Notes: generated by a model not told the origin, from the letters alone. Positions 1 to 5,516 are shown, numbered from the stretch's first letter. The stretch: 9,441 nt of DNA from an uncultured Clostridium sp. (GCA_900556695.1 USQA01000036.1:1-9441), one strand, 5' to 3'. Numbers and translations are program-made.

Positions 1-228
1 ATTAGTTTAGAAGAACAAGTTATTTCAAATTTAGAATCAGAAAGAATAATAAAAGAAATTTGGAAATTACCTACACCACAAAATAGGCGAGTTTATATGT
101 ATGTAGTAGATGAATTTTCATATACAAAAATAGCAAAAATAGAAAATCGTTCTATTCCTACAGTAAAAGAGAGCGTGGACAGGGGATTAGAAAACTTAAG
201 AAAAAAATTAAAAAAAATTTATAAGTAG
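1..228 (+). CDS. Sigma-70-like region 4 regulator of a mobile element, C-terminal part
   Basis: Reading frame 1 is open from the window edge to TAG at 226-228, giving 75 residues. The last 50 residues have the pattern of sigma-factor region 4: a short helix with paired arginines (QNRRVYMYV, about residues 27-35), a helix-turn-helix (FSYTKIAKIENRSIPTVKES, about 39-58), then a basic tail rich in Lys and Leu. Small proteins of this kind are common cargo of Tn916-like and related Firmicutes elements, where they sit upstream of the excisionase and integrase genes and are thought to control element transcription. The position here, on the same strand and upstream of xis and int, fits that role. The N-terminus is outside the window, so total length and the presence of region 2 cannot be judged. 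It could instead be a phage-type transcription regulator with the same fold. Confidence 0.7.
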   Translation: MSLEEQVISNLESERIIKEIWKLPTPQNRRVYMYVVDEFSYTKIAKIENRSIPTVKESVDRGLENLRKKLKKIYK

Positions 229-240
229 CCCTAAAAAATG

Positions 241-315
241 ATGTGCTAACTGAAAAAACAAGTGAGAGGAGTTGATCTTTCTTGCTTGTTTTCTTTTGGA
301 AAACGGATAGCACAT
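241..315 (+). terminator. Nested hairpin downstream of the sigma-like gene, possible terminator
   Basis: ATGTGCTA (241-248) pairs with TAGCACAT (308-315). Inside it, AAAACAAG (255-262) pairs with CTTGTTTT (285-292), and the pairing continues inward with several G-U pairs to about 15 bp, leaving loop 270-277. The inner hairpin is followed by TTTTCTTTT (289-297), as in an intrinsic terminator, and lies 27 bases after the stop codon of the upstream gene. The stem is AT-rich and the outer stem is unusual for a terminator, so it may instead be the first domain of a longer structured RNA. Confidence 0.4.
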
Positions 316-326
316 TGACAAGTAAA

Positions 327-356
327 TATATTAGTTACAAGACTTTAACTAATATA
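327..356. repeat. Perfect 11-bp inverted repeat
   Basis: TATATTAGTTA (327-337) and TAACTAATATA (346-356) are exact reverse complements with an 8-base loop. In RNA this is a stable, AT-rich hairpin; in DNA it could be an operator for a dimeric regulator. It is followed directly by AAGGAGCTCC (356-365), which resembles a ribosome binding site, but no convincing gene starts behind it. Confidence 0.6.
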
Positions 357-534
357 AGGAGCTCCAAGAAGGCGAATGTTATTAAAAATAAATAGCGACT
401 ACAATGAGGGAAAAAGCGAACGATGGTAAGTTTGTGTTGGCGAAGATCTATATTAGTAATAATGATACTTCGGCTCGGCTTAATTTATATTGAGGAGTTG
501 CTCGGTTGGATAACGGAGAGGTGTAAATACCTAT

Positions 535-588
535 GTGAAAGATACCAATTTCACTTGTAACTAATTAAAAAAATTATAAGTGAAAGGA
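535..588 (+). promoter_or_regulatory. Mutually exclusive hairpins at the ribosome binding site of the next gene
   Basis: Hairpin A pairs GTGAAA (535-540) with TTTCAC (549-554) around loop 541-548. Hairpin B pairs TTTCACTTGTAA (549-560) with TTATAAGTGAAA (574-585), 12 bp with one G-U pair and a 13-base loop. The two share bases 549-554 and cannot form together. Hairpin B ends inside the Shine-Dalgarno sequence AAAGGA (583-588) that serves the ATG at 599, so formation of B should reduce access to it and formation of A should free it. The pairing is seen in the sequence; a switching role is inference. Confidence 0.5.
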
Positions 589-598
589 TTTGATTAAA

Positions 599-817
599 AT
601 GAAATTAAACAATGTAAAAACAGTAACTAAGAAACAGGCTAAGGCTTATGCAGTTATAGCATTAGATATATTAGGAAGCACACCAAATGATATTGATGTA
701 AAAATGCTTGATTCAGAAATTGATGTTGCAATGAAATTATACAGTCCACGAGAGGCTACAGAAAAAGCAGAAAAAATTAAAACGAAAGGTGGATTAGTGA
801 AATGGATGAAAAAATAG
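599..817 (+). CDS. Small hypothetical protein of the mobile element, overlapping xis
   Basis: The product is a 72-residue protein I do not recognise. I chose ATG at 599 because AAAGGA at 583-588 lies 10 bases upstream; the in-frame TTG at 590 would leave only one base after that site. It is soluble and charged, with no signal peptide or membrane segment, and ends in a Lys-rich stretch (KWMKK). The first third is basic, with a predicted helix around residues 10-27, and a central acidic part follows (NDIDVKMLDSEIDVAM). Its 3' end overlaps the excisionase gene by 16 bases in another frame, which suggests translational coupling and a joint role, perhaps in control of excision. The 5' side carries the competing hairpins at 535-585. 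In Tn916 small unassigned genes occupy the same place before xis, but no homology is claimed. Codon use is like its neighbours, which supports a real gene. Confidence 0.7.
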   Translation: MKLNNVKTVTKKQAKAYAVIALDILGSTPNDIDVKMLDSEIDVAMKLYSPREATEKAEKIKTKGGLVKWMKK

Positions 818-987
818 GTATAAATATAAAAGAAGCATCAGAAATATTGGGAATTAGTAAACAATTAATGGCTGAATTAACAAAGCTTAAAGATTTTCCT
901 TGTATTAAATTTGAAAGAAGAATTGTAATAAACAAGCCACAGATGATTGAATGGTTTAATAAAAATTCAGGAAGAATCATTGTGTAG
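802..987 (+). CDS. xis: Excisionase-type DNA-binding protein
   Basis: The product is a 61-residue protein with a helix-turn-helix of the excisionase/MerR-like type: INIKEASEILGISKQLMAEL (about residues 7-26), followed by a small wing (IKFERRIVI, 35-43) and a C-terminal helix (KPQMIEWFNKN). In Tn916- and lambda-type systems such proteins bind near the ends of the element and direct the integrase towards excision. ATG at 802 is preceded by AAAGGTGG (785-792), inside the 3' end of the upstream gene, which it overlaps by 16 bases. The integrase gene follows 90 bp downstream on the same strand, separated by a large hairpin. Length and position match a recombination directionality factor; the alternative is a small regulator of the same fold with no part in excision. 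The symbol is given by role and position. Confidence 0.75.
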   Translation: MDEKIGINIKEASEILGISKQLMAELTKLKDFPCIKFERRIVINKPQMIEWFNKNSGRIIV

Positions 988-1007
988 GGTTTGGATTTAC
1001 AAAGATA

Positions 1008-1064
1008 AGGATTTATAATATTGGTAGTATATTTTACTTCTTAATATTATGAATCCTATTTTTA
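1008..1064 (+). promoter_or_regulatory. 15-bp hairpin between xis and int, attenuator or binding site
   Basis: Bases 1009-1022 (GGATTTATAATATT) pair with 1043-1056 (AATATTATGAATCC), 14 bp with one T-G wobble, plus A1008-T1057. The arms are followed by TATTTTT (1057-1063) and, three bases later, by the integrase ribosome binding site. The stem plus T-run looks like an intrinsic terminator or attenuator placed to make int expression depend on readthrough from xis. It could also be a DNA site for a dimeric protein. GGATTTA also occurs at 993-999, just before the left arm. Confidence 0.5.
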
Positions 1065-1077
1065 TGGAGGAAATAAT

Positions 1078-2274
1078 ATGGGAAGAAGAGCAAAAAATGA
1101 TAATACAAGGAGAGTAAAAGGAGAAGGCACAATAAGAAAAAAAGGTAATGGATATGAAGGGAGGATTACAGTTGAGGTAAATGGTATAAGAAAACAAGTT
1201 TCAGTCTATGATAAAAGCCAACGAGTAGTTGTAGAAAAAATGCAAGAGCTTAGGAAGAAGAGAGATGACAATTACTATATTGAAAATAAAAATATAACTT
1301 TGGAAGAATGGCTAAAAGAATGGATGAAGGTTTATAAAAAGCCATATATATCACCTAGAACTTATCAGGGTTATGTTGAAAAATCTAAAACAATATTAGA
1401 ACATTTAGGAAATATGCAATTACAAAAAATAGAATTATATCATTTACAGAAATTTATTAGTGATTTACAAAATGAAGGTAAATCACCTAAATCTTTAAGA
1501 CATTATTATAGTATTTTTAAAATGTGTTTTGATGATGCAATTATGTGTAGGCATATATCACTAAATCCAACAAGAAATTTGAAATTACCATCAATGAGAA
1601 GAAAAGAATTAAATATAATGACAAAAGAAGAACAACTTGTATTTGAAGGATTTATGAAAAAATATAGAATGGGAACAGCTTATATAGTATTAGTTAATAC
1701 TGGACTTAGAGCAGGAGAATTAAGTGGACTAACATGGAAAGATGTTGATTTTGAAAACAAAGCTCTATATGTAAGAAGAGGTATGCAAAAAATAACAACT
1801 TATGATGATGATTTTAATAAAGTAAAAAGAGAAAGAAAAGTTACAGATGTAAAAACAGAAAATAGTTATAGAGTTGTACCAATGCTAGATAAAGTAGTAA
1901 AAATTCTACAAGAATACAAGAAAAAAGTACAAGCAGAGCAAGAAGAACTTGCTGAATTAGGAGAAGGATTTAAAGATGATGATTTTATATTTAAAACGAA
2001 ATATAATCATCCAATAACATCTGAATACTTAAGAAAAACTTGTCAGGGAATATGTAAAAGTAACAATTTTAGAAAAGTAGGAATACATGAACTAAGACAT
2101 ACTTTTGCAACAAGATCTATTGAAGCAGGAATTGATTTAAGAGTATTACAAGAAATATTAGGTCATGCTAGTTATAGCACTACAGCAGATATATATGTTC
2201 ATATTTTAGGACAAGTTAAACTATCCCAAATGAATAGATTAGAAGATTATTTAACTGATATAAATATGAACTAA
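1078..2274 (+). CDS. int: Tyrosine integrase of an integrative element
   Basis: This 398-residue site-specific recombinase should cut and rejoin the element's attachment sites. It has three parts: an arm-type DNA-binding domain (about residues 14-60, GEGTIRKKGNGYEGRITVEV), a SAM-like core-binding domain (about 72-160), and a catalytic domain (about 180-390). The catalytic set is complete: R211 in TGLRAGELSGL, K259 in the beta-hairpin, H337 and R340 in HELRHTFATR, H363 in LGHASYSTT, and nucleophile Y373 in DIYVHI. Length and architecture match integrases of Tn916-like elements and related phages. GGAGG at 1066-1070 supports the ATG at 1078. The gene is intact and follows xis on the same strand; likely arm-binding repeats and the element end lie directly downstream. 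Expression may depend on readthrough of the hairpin at 1008-1057. I am confident of the family but not of the element's subtype. Confidence 0.95.
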   Translation: MGRRAKNDNTRRVKGEGTIRKKGNGYEGRITVEVNGIRKQVSVYDKSQRVVVEKMQELRKKRDDNYYIENKNITLEEWLKEWMKVYKKPYISPRTYQGYVEKSKTILEHLGNMQLQKIELYHLQKFISDLQNEGKSPKSLRHYYSIFKMCFDDAIMCRHISLNPTRNLKLPSMRRKELNIMTKEEQLVFEGFMKKYRMGTAYIVLVNTGLRAGELSGLTWKDVDFENKALYVRRGMQKITTYDDDFNKVKRERKVTDVKTENSYRVVPMLDKVVKILQEYKKKVQAEQEELAELGEGFKDDDFIFKTKYNHPITSEYLRKTCQGICKSNNFRKVGIHELRHTFATRSIEAGIDLRVLQEILGHASYSTTADIYVHILGQVKLSQMNRLEDYLTDINMN

Positions 2275-2292
2275 ATGGAACTTTAAAATGAC

Positions 2293-2314
2293 ATAAAGGG
2301 AAAATAAAGGGAAA
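2293..2314. repeat. Two tandem 11-bp repeats, possible integrase arm-binding sites
   Basis: ATAAAGGGAAA occurs at 2293-2303 and again at 2304-2314 without a gap, starting 19 bp after the integrase stop codon. A shorter relative, ATAAAGG, lies at 2346-2352. Integrases with an N-terminal arm-binding domain, as in Tn916 and lambda, use short direct repeats near the element end. The repeats are seen; the binding role is inferred from position and spacing. Confidence 0.5.
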
Positions 2315-2335
2315 GTCTAAAAAATAAATCTTCAA

Positions 2336-2398
2336 AGGACTGGAAATAAAGGCTTTCTTAAAAAAACTTTCTGTCCTCATAACCCGAAGGTTAATTTC
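2336..2398. other. Probable attachment-site region (element-chromosome junction)
   Basis: This stretch lies 60-125 bp after the integrase stop, where the end of such an element is expected. AGGAC (2336-2340) pairs with GTCCT (2373-2377), GGAAAT (2342-2347) with ATTTCC (2393-2398), and TAACC-CGAA-GGTTA (2380-2393) forms a small inverted repeat suited to two recombinase core sites. Bases 2376-2391, CTCATAACCCGAAGGT, equal the anticodon-loop and 3' stem region of the bacterial initiator tRNA as I know it from Bacillus. After that the similarity to a tRNA fades, so this is not a functional tRNA gene. The exact crossover point cannot be fixed because the other end of the element is outside the window. 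Confidence 0.4.
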
Positions 2399-2399
2399 C

Positions 2400-2597
2400 A
2401 TATACTCACCCAAAAAAATAAAAAAACCCAAAAAACCATTTACAAAAAATGTAAAATGTGATATAAACAAACAAATTAAATCAAAAGCAAATTAAAATTC
2501 AAAATAAAAAACTTAAATTCAAAAAAATTAAAAATCTAAAAAATTCAAAAAATAAAAAACAAAAATAAAACAAGAAAGAAGGCGTAGATAAAAGTTA
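2400..2597 (+). other. A-rich leader upstream of comM with three AAATTCAAAA copies
   Basis: The 200 bp before comM carry no gene. The + strand is extremely rich in A and poor in G and T, with several runs of six or more A. AAATTCAAAA occurs at 2495-2504, 2515-2524 and 2541-2550; the first and third are each followed by a run of the form ATAAAAAAC. The predicted promoter at 2439-2467 would make most of this the untranslated leader of comM, about 120 bases long and almost free of secondary structure. Confidence 0.6.
2439..2467 (+). promoter_or_regulatory. Predicted housekeeping promoter of the comM operon
   Basis: TTTACA (2439-2444) and TATAAA (2462-2467) each match the vegetative -35 and -10 consensus in five of six positions and are exactly 17 bp apart. 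TGA directly before the -10 box makes it an extended -10. Transcription would start near 2474. It lies on the chromosomal side of the likely element end, so the operon should keep its own promoter despite the insertion. Confidence 0.65.
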
Positions 2598-4133
2598 ATG
2601 CTATCTATAATAAAAAGTATGTCCTTAATAGGAATAGAAGGATATCTAATTGATGTAGAAGTGGATGTATCTGCTGGTATACCATCTTGGGAGATTGTAG
2701 GTTTACCAGACACAAGTGTAAAAGAGGCAAAAGAAAGAGTAAGAACGGCAATTAGAAATTCAGGGTATGATATGAAGAGCAGAAAAATAGTAATAAATTT
2801 AGCACCAGCTGATATAAAAAAAGAAGGGCCATTTTTTGATTTGCCAATTGCAATTGGAATACTAGCTTGTATGAGGTGTATAAATACTTCTAATATAATA
2901 AATACGATATTTATAGGTGAATTATCACTTGATGGAAAGATTAATAAAGTTAATGGAATATTGCCAATGTGTATAGAGGCAAAAAAGCTAGGAATAAAAA
3001 GAGTTGTATTACCTATAGAAAATGCTAAAGAAGCAGCTATAGTAAATGGAATAGAGATTATTGGAGTTAATGATTTAGAACAAACTATAGGTTATATAAA
3101 CAAAGTTAATAATATAGAACCAACAAAAACAGATCTTAATAAGTTATTTAATTTGAAAAATAGTTATCAGTTAGATTTTTCGGAGGTTAAGGGACAAGAG
3201 AATATAAAAAGAGCATTAGAAATTGCATCAGCAGGAGGGCACAATTGTCTTCTTATAGGAACGCCGGGATCAGGAAAAACTATGATGGCTAAAAGAATTC
3301 CAACAATATTACCTGATTTAAGTTTTGATGAAGCTTTAGAAACTACAAAAATACATAGTGTTGCAGGTAAAACTGATAAAGATGTGGCTTTAATAACTAC
3401 AAGACCTTTTAGAGCTCCTCATCATACTATTTCAGGTAGTTCATTAATTGGAGGTGGAAGAATACCTAAACCAGGGGAGATAAGCTTGGCTCATAATGGA
3501 GTGTTATTTTTGGATGAATTACCTGAGTTTAACAAGAATACACTAGAGGTATTAAGAGGTCCGTTAGAGGATAAAATTGTAACAATTAGTAGAGTGAATG
3601 CAAGTATAACATATCCTTGTAATTTTATGTTTGTAGCATCTATGAATCCATGTCCATGTGGATTTTTTGGTTCTGAAGAAAAAGAGTGTACATGTTCTTC
3701 AAAAGCTATTTCTAAATATATTGGAAGAATAAGTGGTCCTTTGCTAGATAGAATTGATATACAAGTAGAAGTTACACCAGTAAAGTACAAGAACTTAGAG
3801 TATGAAGGAAAAGCGGAAAGTTCAGAAGAAATAAAAATTAGGGTAAACAAAACTAGAAAAATACAACAAAAAAGATATTTGAATGAGAAAATTTACTCTA
3901 ATTCTCAATTAACGCCTAAATTAATTGAAAAGTATTGTGTTTTAAATAATGAAGAAAAGAAGCTTTTAGAAATGGCTTTTAATAATTTAGGGTTGTCTGC
4001 TAGAGCATATGGAAAAATATTAAAAGTTGCTAGGACTATAGCTGATTTAGATAATAAAGAGAATATAGAAATAAATCATTTAGCTGAGGCTATACAATAT
4101 AGAAGTTTAGATAAAAAATATTGGAAGAATTGA
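2598..4133 (+). CDS. comM: ComM/YifB family AAA+ ATPase (Mg-chelatase-like)
   Basis: This 511-residue, full-length ComM is the hexameric helicase-like AAA+ protein that in well-studied transformable bacteria promotes branch migration during integration of incoming single-stranded DNA. The N-terminal ChlI/Lon-like domain covers about residues 15-170 (VDVSAGIPSWEIVGLPDTSV, 23-42). The AAA+ core has Walker A GTPGSGKT (221-228), Walker B VLFLDE (302-307) and an arginine-finger-like motif PLLDRID (381-387). Four cysteines (352, 354, 364, 366; CPC and CTC) sit in the family's usual place and may hold a metal. A C-terminal Mg-chelatase helical domain ends the protein (SARAYGKILKVARTIADL). The start at 2598 gives the family's standard N-terminus (MLSII), although the nearest Shine-Dalgarno-like GAAGG (2578-2582) is 15 bases away, so translation may be weak. 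It is first gene of an operon with dprA, 7 bp downstream. Confidence 0.95.
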   Translation: MLSIIKSMSLIGIEGYLIDVEVDVSAGIPSWEIVGLPDTSVKEAKERVRTAIRNSGYDMKSRKIVINLAPADIKKEGPFFDLPIAIGILACMRCINTSNIINTIFIGELSLDGKINKVNGILPMCIEAKKLGIKRVVLPIENAKEAAIVNGIEIIGVNDLEQTIGYINKVNNIEPTKTDLNKLFNLKNSYQLDFSEVKGQENIKRALEIASAGGHNCLLIGTPGSGKTMMAKRIPTILPDLSFDEALETTKIHSVAGKTDKDVALITTRPFRAPHHTISGSSLIGGGRIPKPGEISLAHNGVLFLDELPEFNKNTLEVLRGPLEDKIVTISRVNASITYPCNFMFVASMNPCPCGFFGSEEKECTCSSKAISKYIGRISGPLLDRIDIQVEVTPVKYKNLEYEGKAESSEEIKIRVNKTRKIQQKRYLNEKIYSNSQLTPKLIEKYCVLNNEEKKLLEMAFNNLGLSARAYGKILKVARTIADLDNKENIEINHLAEAIQYRSLDKKYWKN

Positions 4134-4140
4134 GGGATAA

Positions 4141-5067
4141 ATGAAAACAATACAAATTACAGATAATGAATATCCAAAGAGATTATTGAAAATAAAGAAT
4201 CCGCCTGAAAAATTATATGTGAAAGGAAATATAGATTTATTAAATAATAATTCAATTGCAATAGTAGGTTCTAGGAAGTGTACTAATTATGGAATAAAAT
4301 ATACTAAAAAATTTGCAAAAGAGATTGCTAATAGCAATGTTACTATAGTAAGTGGATTGGCAATTGGTATAGATTCTGTAGCACATGAGATTGCAACTAA
4401 ATGTGTGGGAAACACAATTGCAGTGTTAGGATGTGGATTAAATAATATATACCCTAAAGAAAATATGGAGTTATTTAATTTAATATTAGAAAATAATGGT
4501 TGTGTGATTTCTGAATATGAGCCAAATGCTGAGGTTTGTATGAAAAATTTTCCTAAGAGAAATAGAATAATTAGTGGGATTTCTTTAGGTGTACTAGTTA
4601 CAGAGGCAAAGTTTAGAAGCGGAACTACAATTACTGCTAAATATGGATTTGAACAAAATAGAAAAGTATTTTGTTTACCAAGGGACATAGGGGAAACAAA
4701 TGGAGTTGGTAGTAATAATTTAATAAAATTAGGTGCAAAATTAGTAACAGATTCTAAAGAAATATTAGATGAATTAGAAATAAAATCTCCAAAAGATAAA
4801 AATATAGAAAATGATATAAAAGTTGTAGAAGATATTGATTTGAAAAAAGAGTTAGAAAAAACAGAAAAATATGAAGAAGATGAGCAAAGTCAAATTGATG
4901 AAGAGTTAAAAGAAATTTATAATTTGATATCATATGTGCCTAAAAACATTAATTATATTGCTATGAAAAGTAAGTGTGGAATTTCAAATGTTAATCAAAA
5001 ATTGATTATTTTAGAATTAAAAGGTTATATAAAAAGTTTGCCTGGAAATAATTATGTGAGGTGTTAA
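4141..5067 (+). CDS. dprA: DNA processing protein DprA, without the N-terminal SAM domain
   Basis: DprA binds incoming single-stranded DNA and loads RecA during natural transformation. The 308-residue product has the Rossmann-like core: IAIVGSR (39-45), VSGLAIGIDSVAH (70-82), FPKRNRIISGIS (137-148) and the RSGTTIT loop (159-165). An acidic and lysine-rich linker (about 212-253) leads to a C-terminal winged-helix DML1-like domain (about 254-306). The protein begins at the segment just before the Rossmann fold, YPKRLLKIKNPPEKLYVKGN, which in Bacillus DprA follows about 80 residues of SAM-like domain. That domain is absent here, and no remnant can be present because comM ends 7 bp upstream. GAGGG (4132-4136) overlaps the comM stop and supports ATG at 4141. 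A Rossmann plus DML1 layout is also known in Helicobacter DprA, so the protein is probably functional. Confidence 0.95.
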   Translation: MKTIQITDNEYPKRLLKIKNPPEKLYVKGNIDLLNNNSIAIVGSRKCTNYGIKYTKKFAKEIANSNVTIVSGLAIGIDSVAHEIATKCVGNTIAVLGCGLNNIYPKENMELFNLILENNGCVISEYEPNAEVCMKNFPKRNRIISGISLGVLVTEAKFRSGTTITAKYGFEQNRKVFCLPRDIGETNGVGSNNLIKLGAKLVTDSKEILDELEIKSPKDKNIENDIKVVEDIDLKKELEKTEKYEEDEQSQIDEELKEIYNLISYVPKNINYIAMKSKCGISNVNQKLIILELKGYIKSLPGNNYVRC

Positions 5068-5427
5068 GTGTATAAAAGACATATTGTAGGTGAAATTGGT
5101 GAAAAAATAGCTAATAAATACTTAGTAGAAAATGGCTACCAAATTATTAAGAAAAACTTTAGATGCAAACAAGGTGAGATAGATATAATTGCAAAAGATA
5201 AAAATGAGATTGTATTTGTAGAAGTAAAAACAAGAACTAATAGTAATTATGGTGCTCCAATAGATGCAATTACATATTTAAAAAGAAAACATATGCTAAA
5301 AACAATTAAGTATTACTTATTTCTTAATAAACTAGAAAATAATTTTATAAGAATAGATGTTATTGAAATTTATAATAAAAATAATAAATATTTTGTTCAT
5401 CATATAAAAAATGTTATAGATTTTTAA
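5068..5427 (+). CDS. yraN: YraN/UPF0102 family nuclease-like protein
   Basis: This 119-residue protein matches the usual YraN length. Conserved features are the N-terminal helix GEIGEKIANKYLVENGY (8-24), NFRCKQGEIDIIA (30-42) and VFVEVKTR (49-56). D39, E52 and K54 form a PD-(D/E)xK nuclease-like site, as in Holliday-junction resolvases, but the family has no firmly established function. The start is GTG, placed directly after the dprA stop with no spacer, and GAGGTG at 5058-5063 lies inside the end of dprA; translation is therefore probably coupled. Neighbourhood with comM and dprA is common in Firmicutes, often in a different order, and suggests a role in DNA handling. No clear terminator follows. 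Confidence 0.9.
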   Translation: MYKRHIVGEIGEKIANKYLVENGYQIIKKNFRCKQGEIDIIAKDKNEIVFVEVKTRTNSNYGAPIDAITYLKRKHMLKTIKYYLFLNKLENNFIRIDVIEIYNKNNKYFVHHIKNVIDF

Positions 5428-5472
5428 TTTGTATAAATATTTAGATAAAAGTATTTAAAAGAAGAAAAAAAG

Positions 5473-5481
5473 TGATATAAT
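5473..5481 (+). promoter_or_regulatory. Extended -10 promoter of ldh
   Basis: TGA followed by a perfect TATAAT (5476-5481) forms an extended -10 element 35 bp before the ldh start codon. No good -35 box is visible at the right distance (5453-5458 reads ATTTAA), which an extended -10 can compensate. The leader would be about 30 bases and carries AGAGGAGG (5502-5509). Confidence 0.6.
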
Positions 5482-5516
5482 ACTAAATGGATTAAAAGAA
5501 CAGAGGAGGAATAATT

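Larger units (their letters stand above)
229..589 (+). ncRNA. Candidate structured RNA or long leader between the sigma-like gene and the xis operon
   Basis: No convincing protein gene lies here, yet the stretch is full of inverted repeats: a closing stem 241-248/308-315 around a 15-bp hairpin (255-269/278-292), an 11-bp hairpin (327-337/346-356), a 5-bp stem 441-445/468-472, a small hairpin AGGTG-TAAA-TACCT near 520-532, and two competing hairpins at 535-585. The central part (about 358-537) is roughly 39% G+C by hand count, clearly above its surroundings, and G-rich. The hexamer GCTCGG occurs twice (473-478, 500-505). Elevated GC plus dense hairpins without a good ORF suggests selection on RNA or DNA structure. 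It may be an independent RNA, a regulatory 5' leader for the next gene, or a protein-binding DNA region. I do not recognise a named RNA family. A perfect TTGACA lies at 315-320, but no good -10 box follows at 16-18 bp, so the transcription start is unknown. Confidence 0.45.

Noticed and set aside
315..343. Promoter based on TTGACA at 315-320
   Set aside because: No acceptable -10 box at 16-18 bp; TACAAG at 336-341 has only a 15-bp spacer and a weak match.
376..429. 17-codon ORF behind AAGAAGG (366-372)
   Set aside because: The spacing to the ATG is only 3 bases, and there is no regulatory amino-acid run as in a typical leader peptide. Too short to support as a gene.
423..560. Open frame of 45 codons (ATG at 423) ending in the hairpin region
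   Set aside because: No properly placed ribosome binding site, rich in Cys, Trp and Arg unlike the other genes, and it overlaps several hairpins. More likely a chance frame in a structured region, but it is worth testing in homologs.
590..598. TTG at 590 as start of the small gene before xis
   Set aside because: The ribosome binding site AAAGGA ends one base before it; the ATG at 599 has suitable spacing.
2376..2450. Functional tRNA-fMet gene
   Set aside because: Only the anticodon loop and 3' side match. There is no D arm, no acceptor stem and no complete T arm, and the anticodon stem cannot pair.
3491..3850. Minus-strand ORF of 119 codons within comM
   Set aside because: Lies fully inside a well-supported gene, has no ribosome binding site and no recognisable domain; a shadow of comM codon use.
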